A DNA stretch of 64,000 nucleotides, from the NCBI GenBank assembly GCA_019096065.1, contig JAGUCH010000003.1, forward strand, positions 5,952,001 through 6,016,000. The letters run 5' to 3'. Every line of letters begins with the position of its first letter. Position 1 is the first letter of the stretch. This document shows, piece by piece, positions 33,400 through 44,323 of this stretch. The notes under the pieces were generated by a model. The model was given only the letters and a program-made list of their open reading frames with translations, made no database searches and had not been told where the DNA came from. This DNA comes from Paracyclopina nana. Lineage: Eukaryota; Arthropoda; Copepoda; Cyclopoida; Cyclopettidae. A program made the translations under genes and the position numbers.

Positions 33400-33966
33400 C
33401 CTCAGTCGTCTGATTTTGACTTGGACACTAAACTTTTATGGCTGCACCTACGTATATGCTGACTTGTCAAAGATGTAGTTTTTAATTTGTGCTTGCTTAC
33501 GCTTAACTTTTTCCCTTAATGAATTAGTAACATTCTAAATTAGTATCCTTCTCAAGGCTGAAAGCGTATTTTTAAGAGCATTGAGTATAAGTTTTATTTC
33601 AGGACCAGGAAAAGAGTTATGGAGCGCTAAAACTCTATGGAGGAAAGTTTGGCTTGCTAAAAAATTGCTGTATCTCTTTTCCTGGCCATTTTAGCTACTT
33701 GCTAATGAAATACGAAAAGTTAGCGAAGGAATAGGCCAGCATTTAAAACTTGCTTCAAATGAACCCTTGGGACATAACCTTTCAAAATATATGAAGGCTA
33801 GGGTGTGTGAACTAAATATACCCACAATTAACGTCATTTCGGTCTTGGTACCAAGTGCTATTTTGTATATTATACCTAAATAAACTTGAGGCACAAGTGA
33901 GTATGATGACAGTAAACTGCTGGTTGAAATTAGGCAAGAATAGCGCGGTGCATATCACTCAATTAT
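33400..33966. other. Intergenic region
   Basis: 567 bp with the protease promoter at its left end and the 3' end of the gene at 33967. No further feature is seen. Confidence 0.4.
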
Positions 33967-34636
33967 CTATAACGAAAAATTACTTTTCAGTTCGCGAGCC
34001 AGCTTCAGTAAATTGACTTTTTCTAAAGTTTGAATGACATGGAGAAGCAATTCTTCGTTGGACCTGTAAAGCCCTTGAGATTGAGCAATATAGACTCGTA
34101 AAGCCTCATCAATGCACTTGTCTAGGTTACTCCTGTCCAAGGCATGCAAATCTCCGTCGACGATACCTAAAAAGGAGAGATAGTATGCAAACTTATTAGC
34201 CAATCAAAAATCAAGGCTCACCGAGATGGTCGAAGAATTTCCTCGTGACAATCCATCCGAGGGGACTGAGCACAGCCTTTAGCTCTTTAGCAACAATCTG
34301 GGGAATCTTCAGTTCAACTCTGGGCTGATCTTGAACCAGATTTCGCATTAGATTGTCATACATGAGTAAGAGCTCCTGGTTGCCATCCACAGCAAGGCTA
34401 AGCTTTTGGAGCATGTAAATGTCCCCGCATTTGGACTCATCGTCCACCCAGACGAGACCTTCCTTGTAGAGCTCATCAAGGATGAGTTTCAAATCTTGGT
34501 CTACCAATAAGCGTTCCAGTAACCTCGAATTTATGTGTGCATCATCCGAGAGGATTTTTTCTACAAGTTTAGGGCTGACAACTTTTCGCCGGCTAAACTC
34601 ATAGATGAGGTTATCCAATTGGGATTGCAATGACAT
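33967..34636 (-). CDS. Unknown 204-aa helical protein
   Basis: Exons 34222-34636 and 33967-34166, with a 55-bp GT-AG intron in phase, encode 204 aa. The sequence is rich in Leu and charged residues, predicted all-helical. There is no signal peptide, membrane segment or Cys cluster. Possible winged-helix-like rhythm in the first 80 residues (KLVEKILSDD, LLERLLVDQDLKLILDELYKEGLVW) resembles PCI-type or DNA-repair adaptor domains, but I cannot name the family. It is divergent from HSD17B8, with start codons 280 bp apart. Confidence 0.75.
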
Positions 34637-34916
34637 GGCTCACATTTTGCGTGCTGAGATCACCTGTGGATTTCCCCAACAGTCAAAATATGGAGTAACA
34701 GCTACCAGATGCTGTCAACTTCAACGGCATTTTCTATTAGTGCTTTTGGGCTACAACTACCTTTTATTATCTGGAATCTTTGTTAAAAACAAATATCTAC
34801 TGCTTAGTGTTTACCCAACTTAAATAACTTTATCGGAAGATTCGTCAAAAGGCGAGTTGTTTCAGGGTGTCAGTGTCACGTCTTTATTTTCATTCTTTTG
34901 CTATCAAAGGCCGAAT

Positions 34917-35713
34917 ATGCTTGTTAATCGTGTGGCATGGGTGACAGGTGGAGCCAGAGGGTTGGGAGAATCTATAGCAAGGGTCCTTGCTCGTGAAGGT
35001 GCTCAAGTGGCTGTCACCGATCTTGACCATGATGCTTGCGTCAGCGTGGCAAAGTCTCTTCCTGAAGCAGGCTGTCACATTGGTGTTGTAGCGGATGTGT
35101 CAAGCAAGTCATCATTGACTGACTGCTTGTCACAAATAAAAGGAAAATACTCCAGATCCCCAGACATAGTTGTCAACTCCGCAGGAATCACGATGGACAA
35201 ATACTTATTGAGGATGTCAGAAGAAAGCTTCGACAAAGTTATTAGCGTCAACTTAAAAGGAACCTTTTTGGTGAACCAACTCTCTTCAATTGCTATGAAA
35301 CAAGAAGGCTTAAAAGGGTCGATTGTTAACATTTCGAGCATAGTTGGAAAGACGGGCAATGTTGGCCAAGCTAACTATTCAGCCTCGAAAGCTGGAGTGA
35401 TTGCGTTCACTAAAACGGCTGCCAAGGAATTGGGAAAGTTTGGCATCAGGGTGAATTGCATTTGCCCTGGATTCATTCAAACAGCAATGACAGATGCAGT
35501 GCCCGAGCATGTAATACTCAACCATTCAACCTTTGTCAATCAAGTTGTAACAAATGCTTTGCGTTTCAGATCCGTCAAATGATTCAGTTCCAGGTGCCTC
35601 TTGGACACTTTGGTGAACCTGAGGATATTGCTGAAACAGCGGCATTTTTGGCTTCCCATAAATCCAAGTACATTAATGGCGCCGCAATTGATGTGAACGG
35701 TGGCCTATATTAA
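34917..35713 (+). CDS. HSD17B8: 17-beta-hydroxysteroid dehydrogenase 8-like (ketoacyl-ACP reductase subunit)
   Basis: Short-chain dehydrogenase of mitochondrial fatty-acid synthesis. In vertebrates it pairs with CBR4 as the NAD-dependent alpha subunit. Exons 34917-35510 and 35570-35713, phase 0, give 245 aa. The nucleotide site is TGGARGLGESIA, followed by VNSAG. The catalytic Ser/Tyr/Lys lie in NISSIVGKTGNVGQANYSASK. The family tail LGHFGEPEDIAETAAFLAS and NGGLY is present. The downstream intron is supported by the I-RQMIQFQVPLGH junction. It starts at the first in-frame ATG of the dehydrogenase fold. Confidence 0.9.
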
Positions 35714-36806
35714 GGCTAATTATTTGGCGATACACCGTGGTACTTCTTTATAGGCCTTGACGATAGTTAAAAGCTGATGGCTGATACTAGTCTGGAAACG
35801 CTCCTTTTCCTCATAATATAGCGTAAAATGCTAACAACAAACCTAATCAAGTTATCTTGATCAAGTTCATACATACATTGCTTTTGTCATCGTTTCATAT
35901 CTTCAGCTTACAAGCTAAGCATACTGGGTCTAAAGTTCACGCGAGTTGAAACGGCATATCGTACCCGCTCAAATTTAAGTAGGACTTAATAAATTGTTCC
36001 ATTTTTGCTCTGACTTAATTTTGAAAGCGGACTAAGTACTTTTGAACGGTCTTTACTTAAGAAATTAAGGAAAGCAATCACAGAATTTTCAATAATCACT
36101 CTACCGGCACCGAGAGCTTTTTGAAAATCTTATGGACCATCTTGAGGGGCTACCCCTAGATAGTCACCATGCCAAAGGGTTTTGCCCTTGGGCCCCTGGG
36201 AGGGGAGATATTGGCCCTCAAAGTTTTGAGAAATTCTTATGTTGTAAAACTTTGGACCCCTCTCAAAGCCATATGAAGCAACTTTTATCCACCCATTTTT
36301 AGGTCATTGTTAGGCCCCCTAAGGGTGTCTTAGGAAATGTGATAAACGTTGTCGTCTTTCATGCCCACTGTGCTCCAAGGGGCAAAATGCGAATTTTAGG
36401 GGTTAACTTTGGAGCAAAAGTGAGGGAACTCCCTCCGGTTGAATTTTGTGCATTTTTTGCACAGAGTCAGTCAAAGATGAGTACTTTCAAATAAAAAAAT
36501 AAAAAATGGTCCATTTTTGTTTGGAGCCAGATATTGTCCGTCAAAGTTTTGCTAATTTTAGCCATAATAACTTTGTTTAGCAGACTTAAGATTCATGACC
36601 TAAAAATGAAATTGCGGGAACACATATGCAGCTTGAGTCATAGAATTGTGAACACTTTTGTAGTGACCTATTACCGAATTGATCACAATTCACTGAATCA
36701 GTCTGTATATAGATATAATATTTCATGTTATTGCCCTTCTAAAATCATAAACCAAATAGCAGCTCGGAGAACATTTGCATTGCTATATAATTCCCTGGTA
36801 ACAGAT
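35714..36806. other. Intergenic region
   Basis: 3' ends of HSD17B8 and of the acyl-CoA synthetase. A locally GC-richer stretch at about 36110-36420 (with CCAAAGGG, GGGCCC and CCCTAAGGG words) stands out from its AT-rich surroundings and may be an old repeat. No gene is seen. Confidence 0.4.
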
Positions 36807-39083
36807 CTAATAGCCAAAAGAGCCCTTGAATACTTGGGCTTTCAACTCTCTGCGGAGAATCTTGCCAGTTTGATTCTTGGGCAAAGTGTCCACAAACATG
36901 CAGCCCGCTGCAAGATGTTTATGAGGCGCCGCTCTTTCCTTCACCCAATTGACAATATCTTCCTCCAAAACTTGTCTATTTTGGCGGACAACATAAGCGC
37001 GTGGAAGTTCGCCAGCTCTATCATCAGGCACTCCAACAACAGCTACGTCGTTCACTCCAGGATGCCTTCGGATCAAATCCTCTAGCTCAGACGGAGCCAC
37101 CTAGTTATCATAAAATTTAATGCATGCTATGTCATGAGATTAGTCACTTAATCTTACCTGAAGTCCTTTCACTTTGATAAGCTCCTTCAAACGGTCAACA
37201 ATAAAAAACTGGCCATCGTCGTCGTATCGAGCAATGTCCCCAGTATGTAACCACCCATCGATGATAGTACTTTCTGTCGCATTCGTATTCTTGTAGTACC
37301 CTTTCATAACTTGGGGCCCAGCCACGCAGAGCTCGCCATCTTCATGAGGCCCTAAAGGATCGCCGGTCTCAATATCAACAATTTTAGCAATTGTGTTGGG
37401 AATAGGATGGCCGCAGCCTCCAAGAACTGCTCCCTTATCAGGCTGGAAGTGAGTCACAGGAGACGATTCAGTCATACCAAATCCTAAGGAAAAAATCATA
37501 CTAGTTGTATGTGAGACACGCTTGAACTATGGACTTTACCCTCTCGGAACTTGACCACATTAGGAGCGCACTTTTGCATGAATTTTTCAATGAGAGCAGG
37601 TCCAAAGGGTGCAGCTCCGCCAGTCACAGCTTGAATTGAGCGCAAGTACTCCGTTTTGACGGCAGGGTGAGTCGACAAAAAGCTCACAAGTGGTGGCACC
37701 AAATTCAGCCATGTGGGCTAAAAAGTTCATCATATTTTCGAATTAGAACCGACAGAAATACTAACAATTCCATTGCTCATTACCTTGTAGGTGATCAGGG
37801 CTTTGATGTACATCTCGGGCTCGAACCTAGGCACAGTCACAATCTTCGCTCCTATCTGGAGTCCAAGAGTCTGAAACCGAATAAAATTAATGCAACCTTT
37901 ACGTGCAGAGTTATGTCAACTAAAATTACCATGATGGTGTTCATGGCATAAATGTGGAAGAAGGGGAGGACTGCAACAGTCACTTCTTGGAGCTCGTCAT
38001 TTGTAGGTCGCAGCATGGTCACATCTGGATGGCTGATTTGAGTGATGTTTGAGACCATATTGTAGTGAGTCAAACTCACGCCCTTAGGAGGCCCAGTGGT
38101 TCCTGATGAATAAGGCAAAACCACAATGTCCTCATGCACGTTGAACTCTTTCTTCTCGTCGTATAGAGTGCCATCATCAGTAATGAGCATCTCGAGGAAG
38201 CTTACACAATCTTCCGGGGTTTCTTCCATGCCTAAGACAATGATCTTTTCGACACCACCATACAGCTCGCAAGCCTGTTTGATGTTTTGCAAGAAAAGTC
38301 CGATCGTGAGGACATACTTTGAGCCAGACCCTTCGAGTTGGCGAGCAATTTCCTCTGAAAATAAATAAAAAAGGGATCAAAAACAATAAAATGGCGCTAC
38401 TTATGAAGCTATGAAATAACGTTCATTACCTGGACGATAAGTGGGATTCATGGTAGTTAGCGTGACACCAACTCCACAGGCTCCAAGGAATGCAATGGGA
38501 AACTCTGGAATGTTGGGCACTACCATGCACATCACGTCTCCCTTTTTAGCGCCCATCCTCAAGAGAGCGGAGCCAAATTTTTTGGACATTGAATAAGCCA
38601 TTTCGTAGGTGTACTCACGGCCAGACATGCCACATACCTGAGAATGAATAAAATAGAAACGCAGCAACAAAAAGACCTTCAGACACGACTTACCAGAGCA
38701 GTTCTGTCTAAATACTTATTCACGTCTTTCCACACGTAGTCAGCCAAATTGACCTCAGGGATCTCAACGTCAGAGTAAGGAGACTTGACGATGAAAGGCT
38801 GATCTTCAGGAGGAATTTCAGGATATTTGTACTTTAAGAGCGAGCTTGTAGAGCTTAGAGTCCTCAGAGGTGAAAAACATGTCAACGCCGGCTTGGTGGT
38901 GAACGTAGTGATCCTTCCGCATGATGGCCTCAGCAAGAAGGCCGCTTGCAAAACTCGTATCCTCGCCATTTCGAAGTTATCGCGAATAAGACGGCGCAAA
39001 AGCTTACTTTCTTGGCGTACAAAACAGCGGCAGGAGGACACTAAGCAGGCCGATAGACACAACTCGGGCACAATATTTGGCAA
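36807..39083 (-). CDS. Acyl-CoA synthetase, 4-coumarate-CoA ligase/luciferase-like family
   Basis: ATP-dependent acid-CoA ligase. Seven exons in transcript order: 38694-39083, 38430-38637, 37930-38354, 37784-37870, 37540-37717, 37158-37483 and 36807-37100, with phases agreeing throughout. The AMP-binding motif is LPYSSGTTGPPKGV. The GMTESSP box sits right after an exon junction. WLHTGDIARYDDDGQFFIVD and KELIKVKG form the hinge. The catalytic Lys lies in NQTGKILRREL. Starts at 39083 or 38969 are in frame, and the latter (MARIRVLQAAFLLRP) begins a typical mitochondrial presequence. The C-terminus SFGY is not a peroxisomal SKL signal, so a mitochondrial enzyme is more likely than a peroxisomal one. 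The substrate cannot be told. Confidence 0.92.
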
Positions 39084-39524
39084 ACTAAGCTTTCGCTGCT
39101 CTAGAATGACGTCACAACAGTGCTACCAGTTCGATTGAAAACTAAAAAAGTGTCGTCGGCATTCTTTTTTTCCTCCAGGCCATTTAACGAAAAGCTTAAT
39201 AAAAAATCAGTAAAATGCATTGGCAAAAGCTCAAAAGCAAGAAAAACAATTATTACATAAGGCAATTCACTAATCGAAATTCTGAGTCCTTATACACCAA
39301 AATAACCCTCACTTGCATCCAAAAACTTGGGCAAATTTCAGGTCTATATGCACGAAGCTTATATGTACGAGTAAATAGAGCTAGTTTCTTGGACGTTTAC
39401 ATACAATTCCAATTTAATTGAAAGTAATGAAGGTTCAATAATGCATTTCACAATCAACAGTTTACCAGTGCCGAACGTAAGAGCAATATTTAAGCTGCCT
39501 TTGAACAATCGACAGTGTGTGACA
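39084..39524. other. Spacer between acyl-CoA synthetase and AAR2
   Basis: Contains the synthetase promoter and AAR2 3' sequence. No additional feature is seen. Confidence 0.4.
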
Positions 39525-40952
39525 TCATGTTTCGACAATGACAGGTTTGTCTTCTTCATCTTCCTCGTCATCAAAAACCCAGCTGAATTTTTGGCTTAAA
39601 TGGGCTTGAAACTTGTCAGTCTTGGAGCGCAGCTTTTCGTCGAGCGATGAATTATTTCTGACAAAACCGAAAAATTGGTTCAGTATCGTCACCAGAAAGT
39701 TGTTGCTCGAAACAATGTCCACAAAAAAATCATTGGGTACTTCTCTTATCTGAAATGTTCAATAAGTAGACGAATGCATGAGCTTAGTAAAACATATTTA
39801 CCTGGAAATACATCTCGGTTATCAGATTCGTATATAGCTGTGTGTGCTTTATTACGGCCTCTTCGCAAGTGCATAGCATTATGAGCAGCTTTTTCCATTG
39901 CTCAAAAGAATCGTAGTTCTGGCCCACAAGGAAGCAAACGAATGCAAATTGCAATTCAGCCAAAATTTCTTCAACTCTAAATACAAGTCGTGCTAAACTT
40001 AGAATGTGTTAATGTCAAATATTGTGCACGTACAGACTTGGCCCCCTGATACTCATGGAACTGGATACTTGATCTCCGTACAATTTTTCATATTGAGCAA
40101 GGTATGTTTGCAATTGGTATGATGAGTCCATACTGTATCTGGTAATTTGTTCCGGCGTTGAGCCTGAAGGGTATTTTAATTTGGGTATGTCCGTATACCG
40201 TATGACACCCTTAGGATTTGCGCGCATATTGGGGAGCTAAAATATCAATATTGATAAATAAATAAGCACTCTTAAAAGTGGTTTAAAGAATTATGCATAA
40301 TTGAAAGGCTTACCAAGTTAGCTTCTCTTTCCTCGCTTGTAGAGCACCTCGCACTCATTTCAGCCTCTTTTTCATGATCCTCTTTTGAGGTAGGTAGAAG
40401 CTCAGTGACGCTAAATATCTGGCCAGAAATAGGCTCAAGTCTGGACAGAGTTTCCCTGGTGACCTTGGAAGTCAGTGAGACCCATTTCTTCCACCCGTCG
40501 TAAGGGTAAGCCCCCAAGCACTTATCCATGTTCTTTAAGTTCTCCTTGAATCTGTTGATTTCCTCTATCTCTAGAATGTCCTCAAAGCTCTCGGTAGTGG
40601 GGTTGAACTTTTTGGCTAAGATTTCTTTCTGGCCGAAAAAGTGGAAGAATCCGGTGCGAGGTCCAACAGAGTTTTCCCTGTTGTAAACTGAACTCCAGTA
40701 GCAGAAATGGAGTCCAGGTGGGATCATTTTGAGGCCCTGGAAGTCACCCCCAGACCGCCAACTGTGCATGTCAATCCCGATTTCTGTGCCGGGTGGAACA
40801 CCAGTCATGATGAGGAAAGCACCGTTTTCGAATAGCTTTTTGGCCGTCTCGGGATCCATGTCCTTGTTCTCGCCGTCATCGTGGCTTCTTTTCGATGGGC
40901 CAGCATCCTCATCTAGCTGAAAAGCCACTCGTTTTTGTCCGAATGATGCCAT
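39525..40952 (-). CDS. AAR2: AAR2 splicing factor
   Basis: U5 snRNP assembly factor that holds Prp8 during maturation. Exons are 40314-40952, 40034-40236, 39802-39976 and 39525-39749 in transcript order, phases matching, giving 413 aa. The family opening is MDPETAKKLFENGAFLIMTG, preceded here by about 30 extra residues. Then come GIDMHSWRSGGDFQGLKMIPPG, GPRTGFFHFF and KWVSLTSKVT. The helical C-terminal half includes TPEQITRYSMD, ELQFAFVCFLVGQNYDSFEQW and the ending KFQAHLSQKFSW followed by acidic residues. The transcript start lies close to or inside an inverted-repeat element at 41023. Confidence 0.94.
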
Positions 40953-41022
40953 AACTGACAATGTTAAGTGCAGCAAAACGTTTTCGGCTTATTTCTCTAA
41001 TATTTTTGTGTTTTGTCTGAGC

Positions 41023-41457
41023 CAGAGACTTATATAACAAGAGAAGTGCCACTGGGCGAGGCTTAAGGGGGTGCGTTTGCAGATCTGCTGCACGCTCCAA
41101 AAGAGACTACAATGGAATTTTGGTGCGGGCTGGCTGAATTTGGGCCGGGGCAGACTTTTGGTTGCTAATAACTCCTAAATGAGTCCACTTAGCCAAAATA
41201 GTCCTATTTTACGAGGTGCTCAATTTTGCTAGGGCTATCTTTTGTCTTTTATAAATATTTTCACAACTATTAGGAATTAAAAGTTATAAAACAGAGGTGC
41301 CAGTTGGCGTTTTCCTTTCTGGATCAGTGCAGCCCGCTGACTATTTTATTAGAACAGCTGACCCAAATGATTTCAAAATCTCTAGTAGCACTTGGCGCGC
41401 GCTCGCGTGCAGTGAGAATGCAAGAAGTAGCACTTCTCTTTCTATATAAGTCTCTGG
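41023..41457 (-). mobile_element. Short TIR element next to the AAR2 promoter
   Basis: About 435 bp bounded by CCAGAGACTTATATA...AAGAGAAGTGC and its inverted copy GCACTTCTCTTTCTATATAAGTCTCTGG. TCTGAG flanks both ends, a probable target-site duplication of 6-7 bp. The interior includes GGGGGTGCGTTTGCAGATCTG and GCACTTGGCGCGCG. The same sequence recurs in opposite orientation at 50575-51256 and in part at 49355-49465. No transposase. Confidence 0.85.
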
Positions 41458-42220
41458 TCTGAGCTACAAAGTTTGTTTTGTTTTGGTTAGTGATTTGTTT
41501 TCGCGGAATATCACCCAACCTCTTTATTCTTTCAAATATATTTCATTTCAAAATCGCAAAGTGTGTGCCGCAATCCTTGCAAAACTGCGAAAAAACCGGC
41601 TTTAACCGCTGATATAGCACACCAGTACTTTAGCCAGCTTATGGGCAAGGCCTCAAATGTGCTAATAAGAGTGTAAAACTCCAATGCATTTAGCGTGACG
41701 TGCGAAGATGCCAAAACTTTTTGTTCGCCCTCGGCTTTTGCGTGCAATTTAAAAAAATAAACTAGTTTGCCTGGTTGGACCAATCAGTCATGTCGCTTCT
41801 TCAGCTCTTCTTGCTAAAGGAATTTACGATTCTCTAAGTACACCTATTTAAAACATTTGCAAAAATGATGTTGAAAAATACGTTCAATTTTACCAATAAA
41901 AAATTATGCTCTCATTGTATTATGCTCGCACCAAATAGAATACAATTACAAACCGTTCACAATAGGTGACTCGAATTAGGAGGACGAATGCAAAATGGCG
42001 CATTTTTAAGATATGGTAGTTTGTTGACTTCCAAGAAGCTTTTGAGTATATTTAAAACCCAAAATTAAGATATGTAGCTTTTCCCTTTCCACGTGACTCA
42101 TGGAATTCCCGAGACGCACCAAATTCCGAAGTAGCCGTGCGCACGCTCTTAATAAGCGCAGAGCGTGGCTACGAAATCCATCAGTCGAAAAGTATTCTTA
42201 GCTGCCTGCAGAGCATCATT
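41458..42220. other. Upstream region of the mucin/FN2-protease gene
   Basis: AT-rich sequence. No coding exon is recognised. It carries the presumed promoter of the gene starting at 42221. Confidence 0.4.
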
Positions 42221-44323
42221 ATGGCTATCAAGGAGGTATTGATTGCATCCTTGATGCTGCCGCTCATTTTGGTACACTCAAAGGCTCTCTTTCAATTTCC
42301 AAGCGGAAGTGATTGCTATGAAATCAACACGCCAGAGTTCATAATGGTTTCGTGTCTCGGTGGAGCCAATTCGTTTCGATTAAAAAACAAGGAGGATAAT
42401 GGCTTTGGTAATTATTATACTAGCCCTCTCTCTTACGGCTTTCGGCCGGTTTACGAGCCGATCAGTGATAATTTCATCGGATATCCCTACATGCATTATT
42501 ACCCTCCCCAACCTTTCCACACATATTACACTCCTCAACCTGCATCCTATGCTAGTAAGCACGGCAACGACATAAGTGCGGTTCAAGAAGCTGCCACAGA
42601 ATTGCCAACCACATCCACAGCAGAATTGGAGCTTTTTCCTACTACTGAGCTTGCAACTGGTCGCAGCTTGGATTCTGTCATCGGAGCAGTAAATGATTTG
42701 ACCACAATCGTAAAAGACATTGCAACTACATCGACGGCCACAACTTCAACCGAGCCCACAACAATGTCAGGTAGAACAACGCCTGAAGCTTCAGATCCAC
42801 CGTCAACCACATTGGCAACTCAAACCATGCGTAGCACAAATGTACAAGCAATTTCAGTGGCATCTTCAAGGATTTCGCCAGAAGTGACTTCAACGCCAGT
42901 AATGCTAACTACAACAGACTCACCTAGCTCAACGACATCGCATCTTTTTTCTATGCTGCCTACAACTATTGTTTCAAGAGCCCGTTCATCTACTTTGCCA
43001 ACAACAGCTACTACGATTGTCCCATCTGCAACAGAGCCACTCAATATGAATGCAACAGCACCACCTATGATCACGACATCTTCAACTTCCAAGGCAGCGT
43101 CTACAATAGCAACGACCACTCCTACAATGACCTCTTCTGTAACAACCTATTCTGCAACAACCACTTCAACAATGTCCACTCCAATATCAAGCATTTCATC
43201 AACAATCACTACAAAATCAACCACTCCATCAAAAACCACTCCAACAGCAACAACACCGATAACAACCACTTCAACAACAACCACTTCAACATCAACCACT
43301 TCAACAACAACCACTCAAACAACAACCACTTCAGCAACAAGCACTCCAATAACAACCACTTCTACAACAACAACCTTTCCAACTACCACCGCTCCTACAT
43401 CAAGTCCCACAACAATCACAACAACAATCACTTCAAAATCAACCATTCTAACAACAACCACTTCAACATCAACCACTCCAACATCAACCACTCCAACAAA
43501 AATCACTTCAACATCAACCACTCCAATAACAACCACTTCTAACACAGCAACCTTTCCAACTACCACCACTCCTACATCAAGTCCCACAACAACCATTCCC
43601 TCAACAATCCCATCAACAACCACTTCAACAGCAATCACTCCAATAACAACCACTTCTACAACAACAACCTTTCCTACTACCACTGCTCCTACATCAAGTA
43701 CTCCTACCACAACAATCACAATAACAACCACAGCAACAACCACTTCAACATCTACCACTTCAACCACTCCAACAACAACAATAACTCCAATAACAACCAT
43801 TTCTACCACAACAACAACCACTCCTACATCAACTTCTCCCAAAATTGCCCTTCCCACAACAATGACAACAACAACCACTTATTCGAGGACCATTCTTCCA
43901 ATGACCACTCCTACAGTAACAACCTCTACAATATCTTCTTCTGCACCAACCAATTTCAAAGAGGTCTCGCCTAAAAGTGCTTCAACCACTGCTACAGCCA
44001 CAACTACTGAAAGCATAGCCCTAACGATGAATTCTACTACAATTGCTCAACTAGGGGATTCGCAAAGTTCTAGTGCTATACTTTTTGGCTTAAACTCAGA
44101 TAATAGGCCTCAAGAATCGACCACTTACTACCCAATAACAACAAAAAGCGAAAAAACTACAGCTCCAGAATATAAATATTTTCCATTAGACACAGTCAAC
44201 GCCTCTGACCCAGACTCAGCCATTGTTTTTCCAGGTTCTCTTGGCTCAGAAAAAGATGCCAAGGATTCGAAGAAAACTACTGACGACGATGATAATCCAG
44301 TAGAGTATTTTTATACAGATTAA
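42221..44323 (+). CDS. Thr/Ser-rich mucin-like secreted ORF
   Basis: A single open frame of 700 codons, starting at the ATG that begins a signal peptide (MAIKEVLIASLMLPLILVHS). Residues about 25-125 are Tyr/Pro-rich (PYMHYYPPQPFHTYYTPQP). Then follow about 500 residues dominated by TTTSTTTT repeats, a likely heavily O-glycosylated domain, and an acidic tail ending DDDDNPVEYFYTD. It can end here as a mucin-like protein. Alternatively its 5' part, or nearly all of it, is spliced to the FN2 exons downstream: donors ending at 42554 (gtaagc), 42770 (gtagaa) and 44234 (weak) all leave one base, as the acceptor at 44634 needs. No AATAAA was seen soon after the stop, which favours splicing onward. 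Confidence 0.75.
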   Translation: MAIKEVLIASLMLPLILVHSKALFQFPSGSDCYEINTPEFIMVSCLGGANSFRLKNKEDNGFGNYYTSPLSYGFRPVYEPISDNFIGYPYMHYYPPQPFHTYYTPQPASYASKHGNDISAVQEAATELPTTSTAELELFPTTELATGRSLDSVIGAVNDLTTIVKDIATTSTATTSTEPTTMSGRTTPEASDPPSTTLATQTMRSTNVQAISVASSRISPEVTSTPVMLTTTDSPSSTTSHLFSMLPTTIVSRARSSTLPTTATTIVPSATEPLNMNATAPPMITTSSTSKAASTIATTTPTMTSSVTTYSATTTSTMSTPISSISSTITTKSTTPSKTTPTATTPITTTSTTTTSTSTTSTTTTQTTTTSATSTPITTTSTTTTFPTTTAPTSSPTTITTTITSKSTILTTTTSTSTTPTSTTPTKITSTSTTPITTTSNTATFPTTTTPTSSPTTTIPSTIPSTTTSTAITPITTTSTTTTFPTTTAPTSSTPTTTITITTTATTTSTSTTSTTPTTTITPITTISTTTTTTPTSTSPKIALPTTMTTTTTYSRTILPMTTPTVTTSTISSSAPTNFKEVSPKSASTTATATTTESIALTMNSTTIAQLGDSQSSSAILFGLNSDNRPQESTTYYPITTKSEKTTAPEYKYFPLDTVNASDPDSAIVFPGSLGSEKDAKDSKKTTDDDDNPVEYFYTD

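Noticed and set aside
43315..43878. Minus-strand ORF rich in Val
   Set aside because: It is only the complement of the ACA/ACC Thr-codon repeat in the mucin ORF.
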